This document shows, piece after piece, positions 51,961 through 64,000 of a stretch of DNA of 64,000 nucleotides. The translations under genes and the position numbers were made by a program. The stretch's first letter is position 1. The number at the start of each line of letters is the position of its first letter. The stretch lies in contig WOUR01000003.1 of assembly GCA_009772935.1 (NCBI GenBank), forward strand, positions 62,001 to 126,000, in the 5' to 3' direction. The notes beneath the pieces are model-generated. The model did no database searches. It saw only the letters and a list, made by a program, of their open reading frames with translations, and was not told the origin of the DNA. The stretch comes from Rhodospirillaceae bacterium (GTDB lineage: Bacteria > Pseudomonadota > Alphaproteobacteria > Reyranellales > Reyranellaceae).

Positions 51961-52785
51961 ATGGCGAAGGTAAAGCGGTTGAAAATCGCGTTGATCGGCT
52001 ACGGCGCCATCAGCCAGATGCTGTTCGACGTTTTTCGCGAAAAGAAGCCGCCCATCGACATCGTGGGTGTTCTGGTGCGCAAGGGCAGGGTCGCGGCCAC
52101 CCAGAAGAAGCTCGGCAAGAAGGTCGCGGTCGTCGATGACCTGAAAGCGCTGCTGAAACTCAAGCCCGACGTCGTGGTCGAGGCAGCCAGCCAACAGGCG
52201 GTGCGCGACTGGGGCGAGACCATCCTGAAGAAGGGCATCGACTTCATGGTGATCGCCACCGGCGCCTACGGCGACCCGGGGCTGTGGAAGAAGCACGTGA
52301 AGGCGGCGGAGAAGGGCGGTGCGCGCCTGCGGCTGCCGGCTGGCGCCATCGCCGGCCTGGACGGGTTGCTCGCCATGCGGCTCGGCAAGCTGGAGCGGGT
52401 GAAATACATCTCGATCAAGCCGCCGCATGCCTGGACGGGCACGCCAGCCGAGACCGAGTTCGACCTGCCGTCGATCAAGGAACCGACCGTGATCTTCCGT
52501 GGCTCGCCGGCCGATGCGGGGCGGCTCTATCCGAAGAATGCCAATCTGGCGGTCACCGTGGCCCTCTGTGGCGCCGGTCTCGACAGGACGGAGATCGAGC
52601 TGGTGGCTGATCCGACGCTGCCGCCCGGAACCAATGCCAGCAAACTGGAGGTCGTCTCCGATTCAGGCGAACTGAAGCTCGAGCGGCTGGGCCGGGCCAT
52701 GCCTGACAATCCCAAGACCGGCGTGCTCACCGCCCTCACCATGGCGGACGACCTGATGAAGATCGTCCGCCACAGCGACTGGTAG
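51961..52785 (+). CDS. nadX: Aspartate dehydrogenase (NadX family)
   Basis: A 274-residue NAD(P)-dependent enzyme that converts L-aspartate to iminoaspartate for NAD synthesis or aspartate catabolism. The Rossmann motif is IALIGYGAISQML (about residues 9-21); the family motifs VEAASQQAVRDWG, PAGAIAGLDGL and LYPKNANLAVTVALCGAGLD are present. The start follows AGGGGG. No nadA/nadC is adjacent. Confidence 0.9.
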   Translation: MAKVKRLKIALIGYGAISQMLFDVFREKKPPIDIVGVLVRKGRVAATQKKLGKKVAVVDDLKALLKLKPDVVVEAASQQAVRDWGETILKKGIDFMVIATGAYGDPGLWKKHVKAAEKGGARLRLPAGAIAGLDGLLAMRLGKLERVKYISIKPPHAWTGTPAETEFDLPSIKEPTVIFRGSPADAGRLYPKNANLAVTVALCGAGLDRTEIELVADPTLPPGTNASKLEVVSDSGELKLERLGRAMPDNPKTGVLTALTMADDLMKIVRHSDW

Positions 52786-52789
52786 GCTT

Positions 52790-53383
52790 TTAGCGCGGGC
52801 CGGGGCCGGGGTGGCCCATCGCCGCACCGCGGTGATGGGCGACGCCGGGACGCGGACGGTCGAGGAGCGCCTTCTGCTCCGGCGTCAGGACGGCAACCAG
52901 CGCCGTCAGCGCCGGCTTCACGGCCTCGATCGTGGCGATGCGGGCCTTCATGGCGTCTTCCTCCATGGTCAGGCGCTCGAGATAGGTCGGGCGCTCCTTC
53001 ATCTCGGCCGGCAGGCTCTGGCAGCGGGCCATCGACTTGGCGCTGGCCTCGTCGGCGGCCTTCTCGAAGGTGTTCCAGGCCGTCATCTGGTCTGGCTTCA
53101 GCTCCAGCCGAGCCTTGAGGTAGGCGCGATCGCCGATGCGGCGGGCGGCCATGTCGAGACACATCGACTTGGGCGAGAAGCTGCGCTCGACGCGTGCAGC
53201 CCCACGCTCGCCGGGGGTGCGCTCTCCCCGTGCGGCCGGAGGCGGCGGCGGGGCGGGCGGGGTGGCCTGCGCGAGCTCGATCGTGTCGTCCTCGAACAGA
53301 TCGAAGGCCGAGGCAGGGGCGGTGAAGGCAAGGCCCGCCGCCAGGACGAGAGCGGTGGGCAGGACCAGGGAACGGATCGACAT
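52790..53383 (-). CDS. Periplasmic LTXXQ-motif (Spy/CpxP-like) protein
   Basis: A 197-residue exported protein. The signal is MSIRSLVLPTALVLAAGLAFTAPASA; a Pro-rich linker follows. Conserved ELKPDQMTAWNTFEKAAD and a C-terminal LTPEQKALLDRP are the two LTXXQ-type motifs of the Spy/CpxP superfamily of periplasmic chaperones and metal/envelope stress proteins. ATG 53383 follows GAGG with good spacing. The start at 53398 is less likely. Confidence 0.82.
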   Translation of the reverse strand: MSIRSLVLPTALVLAAGLAFTAPASAFDLFEDDTIELAQATPPAPPPPPAARGERTPGERGAARVERSFSPKSMCLDMAARRIGDRAYLKARLELKPDQMTAWNTFEKAADEASAKSMARCQSLPAEMKERPTYLERLTMEEDAMKARIATIEAVKPALTALVAVLTPEQKALLDRPRPGVAHHRGAAMGHPGPGPR

Positions 53384-53460
53384 CGGAAACCTCGCCATAG
53401 AAGGGGTGGTTCCCGAGGTACGGACCGAGGACGCCGAGCGTGCCCGACAGGGAGGTTAAG

Positions 53461-54999
53461 TTATGTAAAGTTAAGGCGCTGCTCCGCCAGCCAGCGGGCG
53501 AATGCGTCGCGTTCTTCCGCCGTCATGTGCAGACCCTCCTTGGTCCTCCGCCACAGCACATCCTCGGCGTCGACGGCCCATTCGTCGCGCACCAGATGGC
53601 GCACCTCGACCTCATAGAGGGAGCCGCCGAAATGGCGGCCGAGATCGGCCACGGTCGTCACATTCTCGAGCAGGTCGTCGAGGCCGGAGCCATGGCGCCG
53701 GGCAAGGGTGCGAACCAGTTCCTTCGGCAGGCCGGGCTTGCTGGCGGACGCGCCCTCCACGAACCTGTCGAACGCCTCCTCGAAGGTCGGCGCGTCGGCC
53801 ATCTCGCCGTCATAGACGGCGCGACCGTCGGTCCAGGGACCGCCCATGCGCGGGAAATAGGGTTCGAGATCCCGGAGCGCATGTTCCGCCAGCCGGCGAT
53901 AGGTCGTGATCTTGCCCCCGAACACCGAAAGAATGGGGGCCTTGCCCTGCGGGGAGCCGTCGACCTCGAGGTGATAGTCGCGCGTCACCTTCGAGGGGTT
54001 GTCGTCGCCGTCGTCGAACAGCGGCCGGACGCCGGAATAGGTCCAGACCACGGCTTCGGGCCGAACCGGCTTGGCCATGTAGCGGCTGGCGAGGTCGCAG
54101 AGATAGGCGGTTTCCTCGGGCGAGCAGACCGGGTGCTCGCCCTCCTCGACCGCGATGTCTGTGGTGCCGATCAGCGAGAATTCGCGCTCGTAGGGAATGA
54201 CGAACACGATCCGGTTGTCGCTGTTCTGCAGGATGAACGCGTGGTCGCCGTCGTAGAGCTTCGGCACGACGATGTGGCTGCCCTTCACGAGGCGCACGCG
54301 CTTGGGCGTCTTGAGCTCGGTCCGGTCGTCGAGAAAATTCTTCACCCAGGGGCCGGCGGCGTTCACGAGGGCGCGCGCCTTGAGGTGCACAGGCGCGCCG
54401 CCTGGGCCTTCGAGGTCGATGTGCCAGAGCTTGCCGTCGTCGCTGCGACGGGCCGAAACGCAGCGATGCCGGGCATAGATGGCGGCTCCCATCTCGCGCG
54501 CCGACTTCAGGTTGCAGATCACCAGGCGCGCATCGTCGACCCAGGCGTCGGAATAGACGAAGCCCTTCTGGAAACCGGGCTTCAGGCCGGCCCCGAACTT
54601 CGACTGGGGCAGGTCGACCTGGATCGACTTGGGCAGGGTCATGTGCCAGTCGAGATGATCGTAGAGCCAGAGGCCGAGCCGCAGCATCCACCGGGGCCGC
54701 AGATGCGGCTCGTAGGGCAATACGAAGCGCAGGGGCCAGGAGAGATGCGGCGCCTTGGCCAGCAGCACCTCGCGCTCCTGCAGCGCCTCGCGGACGAGGC
54801 GGAATTCGTAGGTTTCCAGGTAGCGCAGGCCGCCATGGATGAGCTTGGTCGACTTCGAGGAGGTCGCACTGGCGAAATCGTTCATCTCGCAGAGCCCGAC
54901 CGTCAGCGCCCGCCCAGCCGCGTCGCAGGCGATGCCCGCCCCATTGATGCCGCCGCCGACCACGAACAGGTCGAGCGGCCGATCCTCTATTGCACTCAT
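53461..54999 (-). CDS. glpD: Aerobic glycerol-3-phosphate dehydrogenase
   Basis: A 512-residue FAD flavoprotein that oxidises sn-glycerol 3-phosphate to dihydroxyacetone phosphate and passes electrons to quinone. The dinucleotide motif is DLFVVGGGINGAGIACDAAGR (in two parts, about residues 10-29), followed by TSSKSTKLIHGGLRYLE, RVRLVKGSHIVVP, GTTDIAVEEG, WTYSGVRPLF and GGKITTYRRLAE. It is membrane-associated. No glycerol kinase or facilitator is adjacent. Confidence 0.94.
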   Translation of the reverse strand: MSAIEDRPLDLFVVGGGINGAGIACDAAGRALTVGLCEMNDFASATSSKSTKLIHGGLRYLETYEFRLVREALQEREVLLAKAPHLSWPLRFVLPYEPHLRPRWMLRLGLWLYDHLDWHMTLPKSIQVDLPQSKFGAGLKPGFQKGFVYSDAWVDDARLVICNLKSAREMGAAIYARHRCVSARRSDDGKLWHIDLEGPGGAPVHLKARALVNAAGPWVKNFLDDRTELKTPKRVRLVKGSHIVVPKLYDGDHAFILQNSDNRIVFVIPYEREFSLIGTTDIAVEEGEHPVCSPEETAYLCDLASRYMAKPVRPEAVVWTYSGVRPLFDDGDDNPSKVTRDYHLEVDGSPQGKAPILSVFGGKITTYRRLAEHALRDLEPYFPRMGGPWTDGRAVYDGEMADAPTFEEAFDRFVEGASASKPGLPKELVRTLARRHGSGLDDLLENVTTVADLGRHFGGSLYEVEVRHLVRDEWAVDAEDVLWRRTKEGLHMTAEERDAFARWLAEQRLNFT

Positions 55000-55051
55000 C
55001 GCCTACCTATAGCCCGCTTGACCGGGTTCTGCAGGAACCGCAAAAGGCCGC

Positions 55052-55327
55052 ATGGGTTTCCTGCTCAAGATTGCGCTGTTCGGCCTTGCCCTGTACGGCG
55101 TGTACAGGACTTTCCGGCACTGGAAGGGTCTTTTCGACCGCTTCACCGGCAACGACCTGCCGCAGCGTCCATCGCCGCCTCCACCGGCTGCCGCTCCTCC
55201 GGAGGTGGCGCCGGCGTCCCCGCGCAAGCCCGTGGTGATCGAGGATACCGTCCAGTGCGCCGGCTGCGGTGCCTACATTCCAGCCACTGCTGAAAAATGT
55301 GGCCAATGTGGTCGTCCGCGGCCATAA
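55052..55327 (+). CDS. Small membrane-anchored zinc-ribbon protein
   Basis: A 91-residue protein with one N-terminal span (MGFLLKIALFGLALYGVYRTF), a Pro-rich linker and a C-terminal C-x2-C...C-x2-C ribbon (CAGCGAYIPATAEKCGQCG). The ribbon probably binds Zn in the cytoplasm or periplasm. No family assigned beyond the zinc-ribbon architecture. It stops before the glyQ promoter. Confidence 0.72.
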   Translation: MGFLLKIALFGLALYGVYRTFRHWKGLFDRFTGNDLPQRPSPPPPAAAPPEVAPASPRKPVVIEDTVQCAGCGAYIPATAEKCGQCGRPRP

Positions 55328-55347
55328 GGCCGCAGCGCGCCACCAGC

Positions 55348-55376
55348 CTTGACCCGCTGGGGGGTGGAACCTATTT
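55348..55376 (+). promoter_or_regulatory. Sigma-70 promoter for glyQ
   Basis: TTGACC (55348-55353) and TATTTT (55371-55376) are 17 bases apart. The leader downstream is about 60 bases and contains an imperfect hairpin CCGCAA/TTGCGG (55384-55408) and palindrome AAAGGCCTTT (55414-55423). It probably drives glyQS-ppdK-meaB. Confidence 0.7.
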
Positions 55377-55442
55377 TGCCGCACCGCAAAAACGGCCATA
55401 AGTTGCGGAAATAAAAGGCCTTTAGAGCTTCGGGGAATACCG

Positions 55443-56342
55443 GTGTCGAACCCCTCTGCAGCGCGCGGGAAACCGACGTGCTTTCAGGAACTGATCTTGA
55501 CCTTGCAGGACTATTGGGCGGCGCAGGGCTGCCTGATCCTGCAGCCGTTCGACATGGAGATGGGCGCCGGCACCTTCCACACGGCGACGACTTTGCGCGC
55601 CCTAGGCCCGAAGCCCTGGTACGCCGCCTATGTGCAGCCGTCGCGTCGCCCCGGTGATGGTCGCTACGGCGAGAACCCGATGCGGCTGCAGCACTATTAT
55701 CAGTTCCAGGCCATCCTGAAGCCGTCGCCGTCCGACATTCTGGAGCGCTATCTGGGATCGCTCCAGGCGATTGGCATCGACACGACGCTGCACGACATCC
55801 GCTTCGTCGAGGACGACTGGGAGAGCCCGACCCTGGGCGCCTGGGGATTGGGCTGGGAAGTCTGGTGCGACGGCATGGAGATCACGCAGTTCACCTACTT
55901 CCAGCAGGTGGGCGGCATCGAGGTCGATCTCGTCGCCGGCGAGATCACCTACGGCCTCGAGCGGCTGGCCATGTACCTGTTCGACAAGAAGTCGGTCTAT
56001 GAGCTGCCGTACAACCGCGCCGATTCCGACGTGCCGCTGACCTATGGCGACGTGTTCCTGCAGAATGAGCGGGAGCAATCTGCGTACAATTTCGAGCACG
56101 CGGACACCGAGATGCTGTTTCGCCACTTCGCGGACGCCGAGAAGGAATGCGGCCGGCTGGTCGAGAGGAATCTGCCGCTGCCGGCCTACGAGCAGTGCAT
56201 CAAGGCATCGCACGCCTTCAATCTGCTCGATGCCCGCGGCGTGATCAGCGTGGCGGAGCGCCAGAGCTACATCCTGCGCGTGCGCGAGCTTGCCAAGGCT
56301 TGCTGCGAAGCGTGGCTGGCGACCCAGAAGAAGGCTGCCTGA
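55443..56342 (+). CDS. glyQ: Glycyl-tRNA synthetase alpha subunit
   Basis: A 299-residue class II catalytic subunit of the bacterial alpha2beta2 enzyme, which attaches glycine to its t[57 protein letters not shown] and [20 protein letters not shown] are class II motifs 1-3. It starts at GTG 55443 (no better ATG precedes the homology). Followed by glyS after two bases. Confidence 0.96.
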   Translation: MSNPSAARGKPTCFQELILTLQDYWAAQGCLILQPFDMEMGAGTFHTATTLRALGPKPWYAAYVQPSRRPGDGRYGENPMRLQHYYQFQAILKPSPSDILERYLGSLQAIGIDTTLHDIRFVEDDWESPTLGAWGLGWEVWCDGMEITQFTYFQQVGGIEVDLVAGEITYGLERLAMYLFDKKSVYELPYNRADSDVPLTYGDVFLQNEREQSAYNFEHADTEMLFRHFADAEKECGRLVERNLPLPAYEQCIKASHAFNLLDARGVISVAERQSYILRVRELAKACCEAWLATQKKAA

Positions 56343-56344
56343 CG

Positions 56345-58396
56345 ATGGCCGAGCTTCTTCTCGAGCTCCTGTCCGAAGAGATTCCCGCGCGTATGCAGAC
56401 GCGTGCGGCTGAAGACCTGAAGCGATTGATCTGTGACGGGCTGAAGGGCGCGGGCATCGGCTTCGAGACGGCCCAGGCCTTCGCGACGCCGCGGCGTCTC
56501 GCGCTGGTGGTCGAGGGGATCCCTGCCGTCCGGGACGATGTCAGCGAAGAAAAACGTGGTCCGCGCGTTGGCGCGCCCGACCAGGCCGTGCAGGGGTTCC
56601 TGAAGGGCGCTGGCCTCGCGTCGCTCGACGAGGCCGAGAAACGCGACACCGGCAAGGGCGAATTCTGGTTCGCCGTGGTCACCAAGAAGGGCGGGCCGAC
56701 GGCTGACGCCCTCGGGGCGGTGATCGATGCCGCCCTGAAAGTCTTGCCGTGGCCCAAGTCGATGAAGTGGGGCAGCAGCACCATGCACTGGGTGCGCCCG
56801 CTGCAGTCCATCGTTGCACTGTTCGACGGCAAGGTGCTGCAAGGCGAGGTTTCACCGGGCGGCCAGATGGCGTCGATCGCCTTTGGCGCCACGACGCGCG
56901 GCCATCGATTCCTGTCCAAGGGCACGTTCGAGGTCGCGAGCTTCGCCGACTACGTGGCCAAGCTGCGCGAGGCACATGTCATTCTGGACGCCGCCGAACG
57001 CAAGGCGATCATCCTCGAAGGCGCGGCCAGGCTCTGCACCGACGCACAGGTCAAGCTGAACGAGGATGGAGGCCTGCTGGAGGAGGTGGCCGGCCTGACC
57101 GAATGGCCGGTGCCGATGCTGGGCGCCATCGACGCCCAGTTCATGGACGTGCCGCCGGAAGTCCTGATCGTCTCGATGAAGGTGCATCTGCGCTTCCTCA
57201 CGACGTCCAGGGCCGACGGCACCCTGGCCAACCGCTTCGTCGTGGTGGCGAACAACGTCGCACGTGACGGCGGCAAGACGATCGTCGCCGGCAACGAGCG
57301 CGTGCTGCGCGGCCGTCTCGCCGATGCGAAGTTCTTCTGGGATCAGGACCGCAAGGCAACCCTGGAAAGTCGCCTACCGTCGCTGAAGCAGGTCGTGTTC
57401 CACGCCAAGCTCGGCACCCAGGCCGACCGGGTCGAGCGCATCGTAGCGCTGGCCGGTGAGATCGCGAAGGTCCTCCCCGATGCGCGGCCGGCCGAGGTCG
57501 AACAGGCCGCGCGCCTGTGCAAGGCCGATCTGGTGACCGGCATGGTGGGAGAATTCCCCGAGTTGCAGGGCGTCATGGGCCGCTACTACGCTTTGGGCGA
57601 AAAGCTGCCGGCTTCCGTAGCCGATGCGATCGGCGATCACTACACGCCGGCCGGTCCGAACGATCGCTGCCCGACGGCGCCGGTCTCGATCGCCGTCGCG
57701 CTGGCTGACAAGCTCGATGCGCTGACCTCCTTCTGGGCGATCGGCGAGAAGCCCACCGGCTCGCGCGATCCCTTCGCGCTGCGCCGGGCGGCGCTGGGCG
57801 TCATCCGCATCGTCGTCGAAAACAAGCTGCGCCTCCCGCTCAAGCCTTTCCTCAAGGCCGACGACCTGCTCGCCTTCTTCGCCGAGCGCCTCAAGGTGCA
57901 GATGCGCGAAAAGGGCGTGCGCCACGACGTGGTCGACGCCGTGGTCTCGCTGGGCGGCGAGGACGATCTCGTACGGCTGCTGGCCCGGGTGGAAGCGCTG
58001 CAGGCCTTCCTCGGCACCGAGGCCGGCCGCAACCTGCTCACCGCCTACGGCCGCGCCGCCAACATCGTTCGCGCCGAAGAGAAGAAGGACAAGGGGCTCG
58101 CCGCGAAGATCGCCGGTGCGCCCGATGCGGCTCTGCTGGAACAAGCGGAGGAGAAAAGCGTTGCTTCCGCCTTGGACCAGGTGGCGCGTGCAGTGAAGCC
58201 GGCGCTCGCAACCGAGGATTTCGCGGGCGCAATGGCTGCGTTCGCGGGCCTGCGCGGGCCGATCGACGCCCTGTTCGACAAGGTCACGGTCAACGTGACG
58301 GACAGGCCGGAGGTTCGCCTGAACAGGCTGAAGCTGCTCAACCAGATTCGTGCCACCATGGATGCGGTGGCCGATTTTTCGAAGATCGAGGGCTAA
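56345..58396 (+). CDS. glyS: Glycyl-tRNA synthetase beta subunit
   Basis: A 683-residue beta subunit that binds tRNA and completes the enzyme. It starts [18 protein letters not shown]; the body motifs [51 protein letters not shown] and [18 protein letters not shown] are conserved. A C-terminal DALR-like anticodon region ends at ADFSKIEG. Length matches the family (about 690). Confidence 0.96.
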   Translation: MAELLLELLSEEIPARMQTRAAEDLKRLICDGLKGAGIGFETAQAFATPRRLALVVEGIPAVRDDVSEEKRGPRVGAPDQAVQGFLKGAGLASLDEAEKRDTGKGEFWFAVVTKKGGPTADALGAVIDAALKVLPWPKSMKWGSSTMHWVRPLQSIVALFDGKVLQGEVSPGGQMASIAFGATTRGHRFLSKGTFEVASFADYVAKLREAHVILDAAERKAIILEGAARLCTDAQVKLNEDGGLLEEVAGLTEWPVPMLGAIDAQFMDVPPEVLIVSMKVHLRFLTTSRADGTLANRFVVVANNVARDGGKTIVAGNERVLRGRLADAKFFWDQDRKATLESRLPSLKQVVFHAKLGTQADRVERIVALAGEIAKVLPDARPAEVEQAARLCKADLVTGMVGEFPELQGVMGRYYALGEKLPASVADAIGDHYTPAGPNDRCPTAPVSIAVALADKLDALTSFWAIGEKPTGSRDPFALRRAALGVIRIVVENKLRLPLKPFLKADDLLAFFAERLKVQMREKGVRHDVVDAVVSLGGEDDLVRLLARVEALQAFLGTEAGRNLLTAYGRAANIVRAEEKKDKGLAAKIAGAPDAALLEQAEEKSVASALDQVARAVKPALATEDFAGAMAAFAGLRGPIDALFDKVTVNVTDRPEVRLNRLKLLNQIRATMDAVADFSKIEG

Positions 58397-58398
58397 GA

Positions 58399-61070
<2,672 letters not shown>

Positions 61071-61074
<4 letters not shown>

Positions 61075-62006
61075 CGCTGGCGGCGCTCCGCTCGGAAGGA
61101 AAGCGGGCGCTGGCCGCCGCGCTTGCCGGCCTGGAGCGCGATCCGGAAAGCGAACCCTCGCAGGCGCTGCTGGACGCGGCATGGCGCGAACCGCGTGCCC
61201 ATGTCGTGGGCATCACCGGTCCGCCAGGTGTCGGCAAGTCCTCCCTGTGCGCGGCCTTGGTTGCGGCGTGGCGGCGAGCAGGCAAGACCGTCGGTGTGAT
61301 TGCCGTCGATCCCTCTTCGAGGACCAGCGGCGGTGCGCTGCTGGGCGACCGCGTGCGCATCGTCCATGACGGGGCAGATGAGGGCAGCTTCGTGCGCTCG
61401 ATGGCCGCCCGCGACCGACTGGGCGGGCTGGCCGACCAGACGGTGGCCGCCATGGTCGTCATGCGCGCCCTGTTCGACCGTGTGCTGATCGAGACCGTGG
61501 GCGTGGGACAGTCCGAGACGGACGTGGCAGGCGTGGCCGACACGGTTGTGTTCTGCGTCCAGCCGGGTTCTGGCGATTCGCTGCAATTCATGAAAGCGGG
61601 CATCGTCGAGATCCCGCACCTGGTCGTCGTCACCAAGGCCGACATGGGCGCAGCGGCCGAACGGGCGCGGGCCGACGTGGCCGGAGCCCTATCGCTTGCC
61701 ACCGCGGGCGATGCCGGCGACTGGCCTCTGAAGGTCCTGGCCGTTTCCTCGCGCACCGCCACCGGGATCGACGGCCTGATCGCGGGTCTGGAGGCCCATC
61801 GGGAGCATCTGGCACGAGACGGTCGGCTGTCAGTCGCCCGCCATCGCCAGGCGGAGAGCTGGGTCGTCCAGTCGCTGCGCGATCGGTTCGGCCGCGACGG
61901 CATTGCCAGGCTGGGCCGGCTGGGAAAGGATCTTGCCCTTGCGCCCGGCGCGCAGCCCTTTCAGCGGCTGCGGGAGCTCGGCACCGTTCTGGAGAGACCG
62001 CTATGA
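61071..62006 (+). CDS. meaB: MeaB/ArgK-family GTPase
   Basis: A 311-residue G3E GTPase that assembles and protects adenosylcobalamin-dependent mutases. G1 is [12 protein letters not shown] (about residues 48-59), [19 protein letters not shown], then [13 protein letters not shown] (about residues 140-152) and NKAD-like VTKADM. The start at 61071 overlaps the ppdK stop. It is slightly short compared with about 330 in relatives. No mutase gene adjoins it. Confidence 0.9.
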
Positions 62007-62428
62007 GCCATCCGATCGACGACAGCTGCATCTTCTGCAAGATCGTCGCGGGCGAGCTGCCGTGCTTCAAGTTGCTCGAGGACGAGGCGACCATCGCCTT
62101 CATGGACATCAATCCGGTCAATCCCGGCCATGCGCTGGCCGTCGCCAAGGGCCACTGGCCGACCGTGGACGTCATTCCGCCCGAGATACTCGCCGCCGTG
62201 GCGAAGACCGCCCAGCGGGTGGCCAAGGCAGCGATGAGGGAGTTGAAGCCCAGTGGCGTGAACTTGCTGCAGTCCAATGGAGAAGGGGCGGGGCAGAGCG
62301 TGCCCCATCTGCATGTTCACATCCTGCCGCGCTACCCAGGCGACAAGGTCCGGCTCAACTGGGTTTACACGCCCGGCGACAAGGCCGAGATCCAGGCGAT
62401 CTGCACCAGGTTGAAGGGCGCCCTCTAG
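62003..62428 (+). CDS. HIT family protein (Hint-type)
   Basis: A 141-residue nucleotide phosphoramidase/hydrolase. The zinc-site CIFC (residues 9-12) and the catalytic triad motif HLHVHILPR (about 99-107) are intact. Start overlaps the meaB stop (ATGA). CTAG at 62425-62428 encodes its stop and the opposite LysR stop. Confidence 0.92.
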   Translation: MSHPIDDSCIFCKIVAGELPCFKLLEDEATIAFMDINPVNPGHALAVAKGHWPTVDVIPPEILAAVAKTAQRVAKAAMRELKPSGVNLLQSNGEGAGQSVPHLHVHILPRYPGDKVRLNWVYTPGDKAEIQAICTRLKGAL

Positions 62429-63384
62429 GCAGCGGCCATCGACCTGCTGCGCGGGGTCGTGGAGAACCACTCGCGTTCGTCGTGGCGGAACTGGTCACGC
62501 ACATAGTCGATCACGGTGCGGATCCGCGCCCCCTTGTTTGTCTCCTCGTGGCTGACCAGCCAGATGTCTCGGACGATGCTGAGATCGATCGGCGCCGCCA
62601 CTAGGTTCGACGACTTGGCGATGTAGTCGGGGAACACCGAGATTCCGTAGCCGGTCTGCACCGCTTCCATGGCGGCGTAAGAGGAGTTGGTGCGCAGGAC
62701 CACCGAAGTGCTGCGTTCGACCACTTCGCTCCACGGCTTCATGGCCGGCAGGCTGTGCAGCGTGGTGTGATCGACGACATGATGATCGCGCATGTCCTCG
62801 AGCTTCTGCGGCAACCCATACTGCTCGATGTAGGAAGGCGCGGCAAAGATCGACATATTGACCTGACCGACACGTGCGGCCACCAATTGGTTCGACGTCG
62901 GGCGGAAAAAGCGGATGGCGAGATCCGCCTGGCGAGTGGCGAGGTCGAGGACCTGATCGCCCGCAATGACCTGGACGATGATGTCGGGATGGCTGCGGCG
63001 CAGTACGCCGAGGCGCGGCACAAGCCAGTGGGCGGCAATGCCCTCGGTTGCGGCAATGCGAACGATGCCCGCCATCTCGCGGTCGAGGCCGGCCAGATGC
63101 CTCTCGATCGCCGTGGCGTTCGACATCATGGACTCGGCTTGCACGAGCACGCCCCGGGCGGCCGGCGTCACTTCCATGCCATGACGGTGGCGGTCGAACA
63201 GCTTGGCGCCCAGACGGCGCTCCAGCGCCTGGATGCGGCGACCGACCGTGGTCTGCTTGGTGTTCAACTGGGTGGCCGCGGCGCTGAAACTTCCGGTTTT
63301 TGCAACGGCGAGGAAGAAACGGACGTCGTCCCAATCGCCGAGAATGTTCGGCACCTTGTTCTTGCGAGGAGGGATCGTGACCAT
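62425..63384 (-). CDS. LysR family transcriptional regulator
   Basis: A 319-residue regulator. HTH: WDDVRFFLAVAKTGSFSAAATQLNTKQTTVGRRIQALERRLGAKLFDR (residues 17-64), followed by the effector domain. ATG 63384 is near the HTH; an in-frame ATG at 63456 would add 24 residues. Convergent with the HIT gene and divergent from the last gene, which may be its target. Confidence 0.9.
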   Translation of the reverse strand: MVTIPPRKNKVPNILGDWDDVRFFLAVAKTGSFSAAATQLNTKQTTVGRRIQALERRLGAKLFDRHRHGMEVTPAARGVLVQAESMMSNATAIERHLAGLDREMAGIVRIAATEGIAAHWLVPRLGVLRRSHPDIIVQVIAGDQVLDLATRQADLAIRFFRPTSNQLVAARVGQVNMSIFAAPSYIEQYGLPQKLEDMRDHHVVDHTTLHSLPAMKPWSEVVERSTSVVLRTNSSYAAMEAVQTGYGISVFPDYIAKSSNLVAAPIDLSIVRDIWLVSHEETNKGARIRTVIDYVRDQFRHDEREWFSTTPRSRSMAAA

Positions 63385-63614
63385 GGCGACAATCGATACA
63401 ATAAGGGTTGCGCTCACGCATACCTGACGGGAGCCTTGGGTCTTATCGTACACCATTGTCGGCGAAATGTCGTTTTCTGTCTTACTTTTAGGGGGTTAGG
63501 CCGCTCCGCGGATCGCACCGGACCCTTCGGCACCTCCAGGTCAGATATTCGCGGGTCAACTTTTCGGTTGTATGTATCCGGATTGACGCTCGCAACGAGA
63601 CAGGAGTGCTACCC
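63385..63614. other. Divergent non-coding gap before the last gene
   Basis: This 230-base gap separates the LysR start from the partial membrane gene. It is visibly AT-richer than the flanking genes. AGGAG at 63602-63606 is a ribosome-binding site for the GTG at 63615. No inverted repeat or -35/-10 pair could be assigned firmly. Confidence 0.4.
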
Positions 63615-64000
63615 GTGGCCGCCATCGGCTCTGACGGAAAATCAACGCCAGCCATGGTTCGCCTAGGCAAAATCAGCCGTTATTTGCGCAGTCCCTCGAC
63701 GCGCATGGCAGCCTTTGGCGGACTTTTAACATACGTGAGCTATGCGTATGCGCACAGCAGTTGGGCTAACCCCGTCCTGATCTGCGTGTCAATGTTCGTC
63801 GGGGTATTCCTGCCGAGCTACGCCAAGCTCAGTAACAAGGCCGAACTTTGGGCAAACAACCAGTTCGGCTTCGTCACGGCCGGCCGGCTTGGGCGGTTCA
63901 TCCCACAGTTGGCGTTCAACCTGGTGATGTTCTGGCTGATGTTATGGGGGGGTGCGCTCAACCAGCTCGGGATGGCGTCCGTCGGCGGCATAGCGGGCGC
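63615..64000 (+). CDS. Membrane protein of unknown function, 3' end cut by window
   Basis: From GTG 63615 the frame runs open for 128 codons to the window edge. An internal ATG is at 63654. The product has a basic N terminus (VRLGKISRYLRSPSTRMAAF) and at least three hydrophobic stretches (GLLTYVSYAYAHSS; PVLICVSMFVGVFLPSY; LAFNLVMFWLMLWGGAL). One 60-base line counted 31 G+C, well under the window norm. Family not recognised. Confidence 0.65.
   Translation, partial: MAAIGSDGKSTPAMVRLGKISRYLRSPSTRMAAFGGLLTYVSYAYAHSSWANPVLICVSMFVGVFLPSYAKLSNKAELWANNQFGFVTAGRLGRFIPQLAFNLVMFWLMLWGGALNQLGMASVGGIAG

Noticed and set aside
55377..55442. Riboswitch or T-box in the glyQ leader
   Set aside because: The leader of about 60 bases is too short for a T-box or glycine riboswitch and only a small hairpin is visible.

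Overview
The window is high-GC DNA (about two thirds G+C in most genes by eye) with tightly packed, often overlapping genes. Gene content suggests an alphaproteobacterium of the Rhodospirillales/Reyranella or Bradyrhizobium-like type. The evidence is two complete branched-chain-amino-acid-type (HAAT) ABC importers, a complete dipeptide-type ABC importer, a Bug-type binding protein, two-subunit glycyl-tRNA synthetase, pyruvate phosphate dikinase, and palindromic intergenic repeats of a kind common in those groups. The lineage is an inference from content, not a computed placement. No phage, transposase, CRISPR array or rRNA was found, and no stretch over 300 bases lacks a gene.

Layout. 1-7341: end of a fosmidomycin-resistance-like MFS gene, then a minus-strand HAAT operon (binding protein, LivH, LivM, LivG, LivF, plus an extra degenerate ABC ATPase), divergent from an RpiR regulator with an inverted-repeat operator candidate between them. 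7393-12855: MFS transporter, glutathione transferase, a lone molybdenum-hydroxylase large subunit, an EamA transporter. 12852-18986: a peptide-type binding protein divergent from two tandem amidases and an M20 carbamoylase-like hydrolase, then a YbaK deacylase; this looks like scavenging of amides and N-carbamoyl compounds. 18995-27292: small exported or unknown proteins, an alpha/beta hydrolase, a Bug binding protein, an APH-like kinase, an AI-2E transporter, a YqjD/YqjE-like pair, a VOC protein and an LLM monooxygenase. 27297-32973: a fused ABC exporter divergent from a LysR regulator, followed by an orphan low-GC gene.

33102-37882 is the second HAAT operon (binding protein, LivG, LivF, LivH, LivM), followed by a TauD-family dioxygenase. 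39080-43992 holds a polytopic membrane protein, a GNAT, an Fe-dependent alcohol dehydrogenase, an SDR, a TauE transporter and a small exported Cys protein. 44105-49433 is a complete dipeptide-type operon (SBP-B-C-D-F). 49440-51685 is an ECF sigma/anti-sigma pair divergent from a DUF4394 exported protein. Then come tRNA-Pro(CGG), an aspartate dehydrogenase, an LTXXQ periplasmic protein, GlpD and a zinc-ribbon membrane protein. 55443-62428 is a core run glyQ-glyS-ppdK-meaB-HIT with start/stop overlaps at its end, closed by a convergent LysR gene. The last 386 bases begin an unrecognised, lower-GC membrane protein.

The most unusual items are the helical-domain-less ABC ATPase fused by overlap to a HAAT operon, the RpiR operator, the lone molybdenum hydroxylase with Gln at the usual catalytic Glu, the orphan low-GC gene, and the ppdK-meaB-HIT coupling. 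Nothing here is a clear, fully novel multi-gene system.
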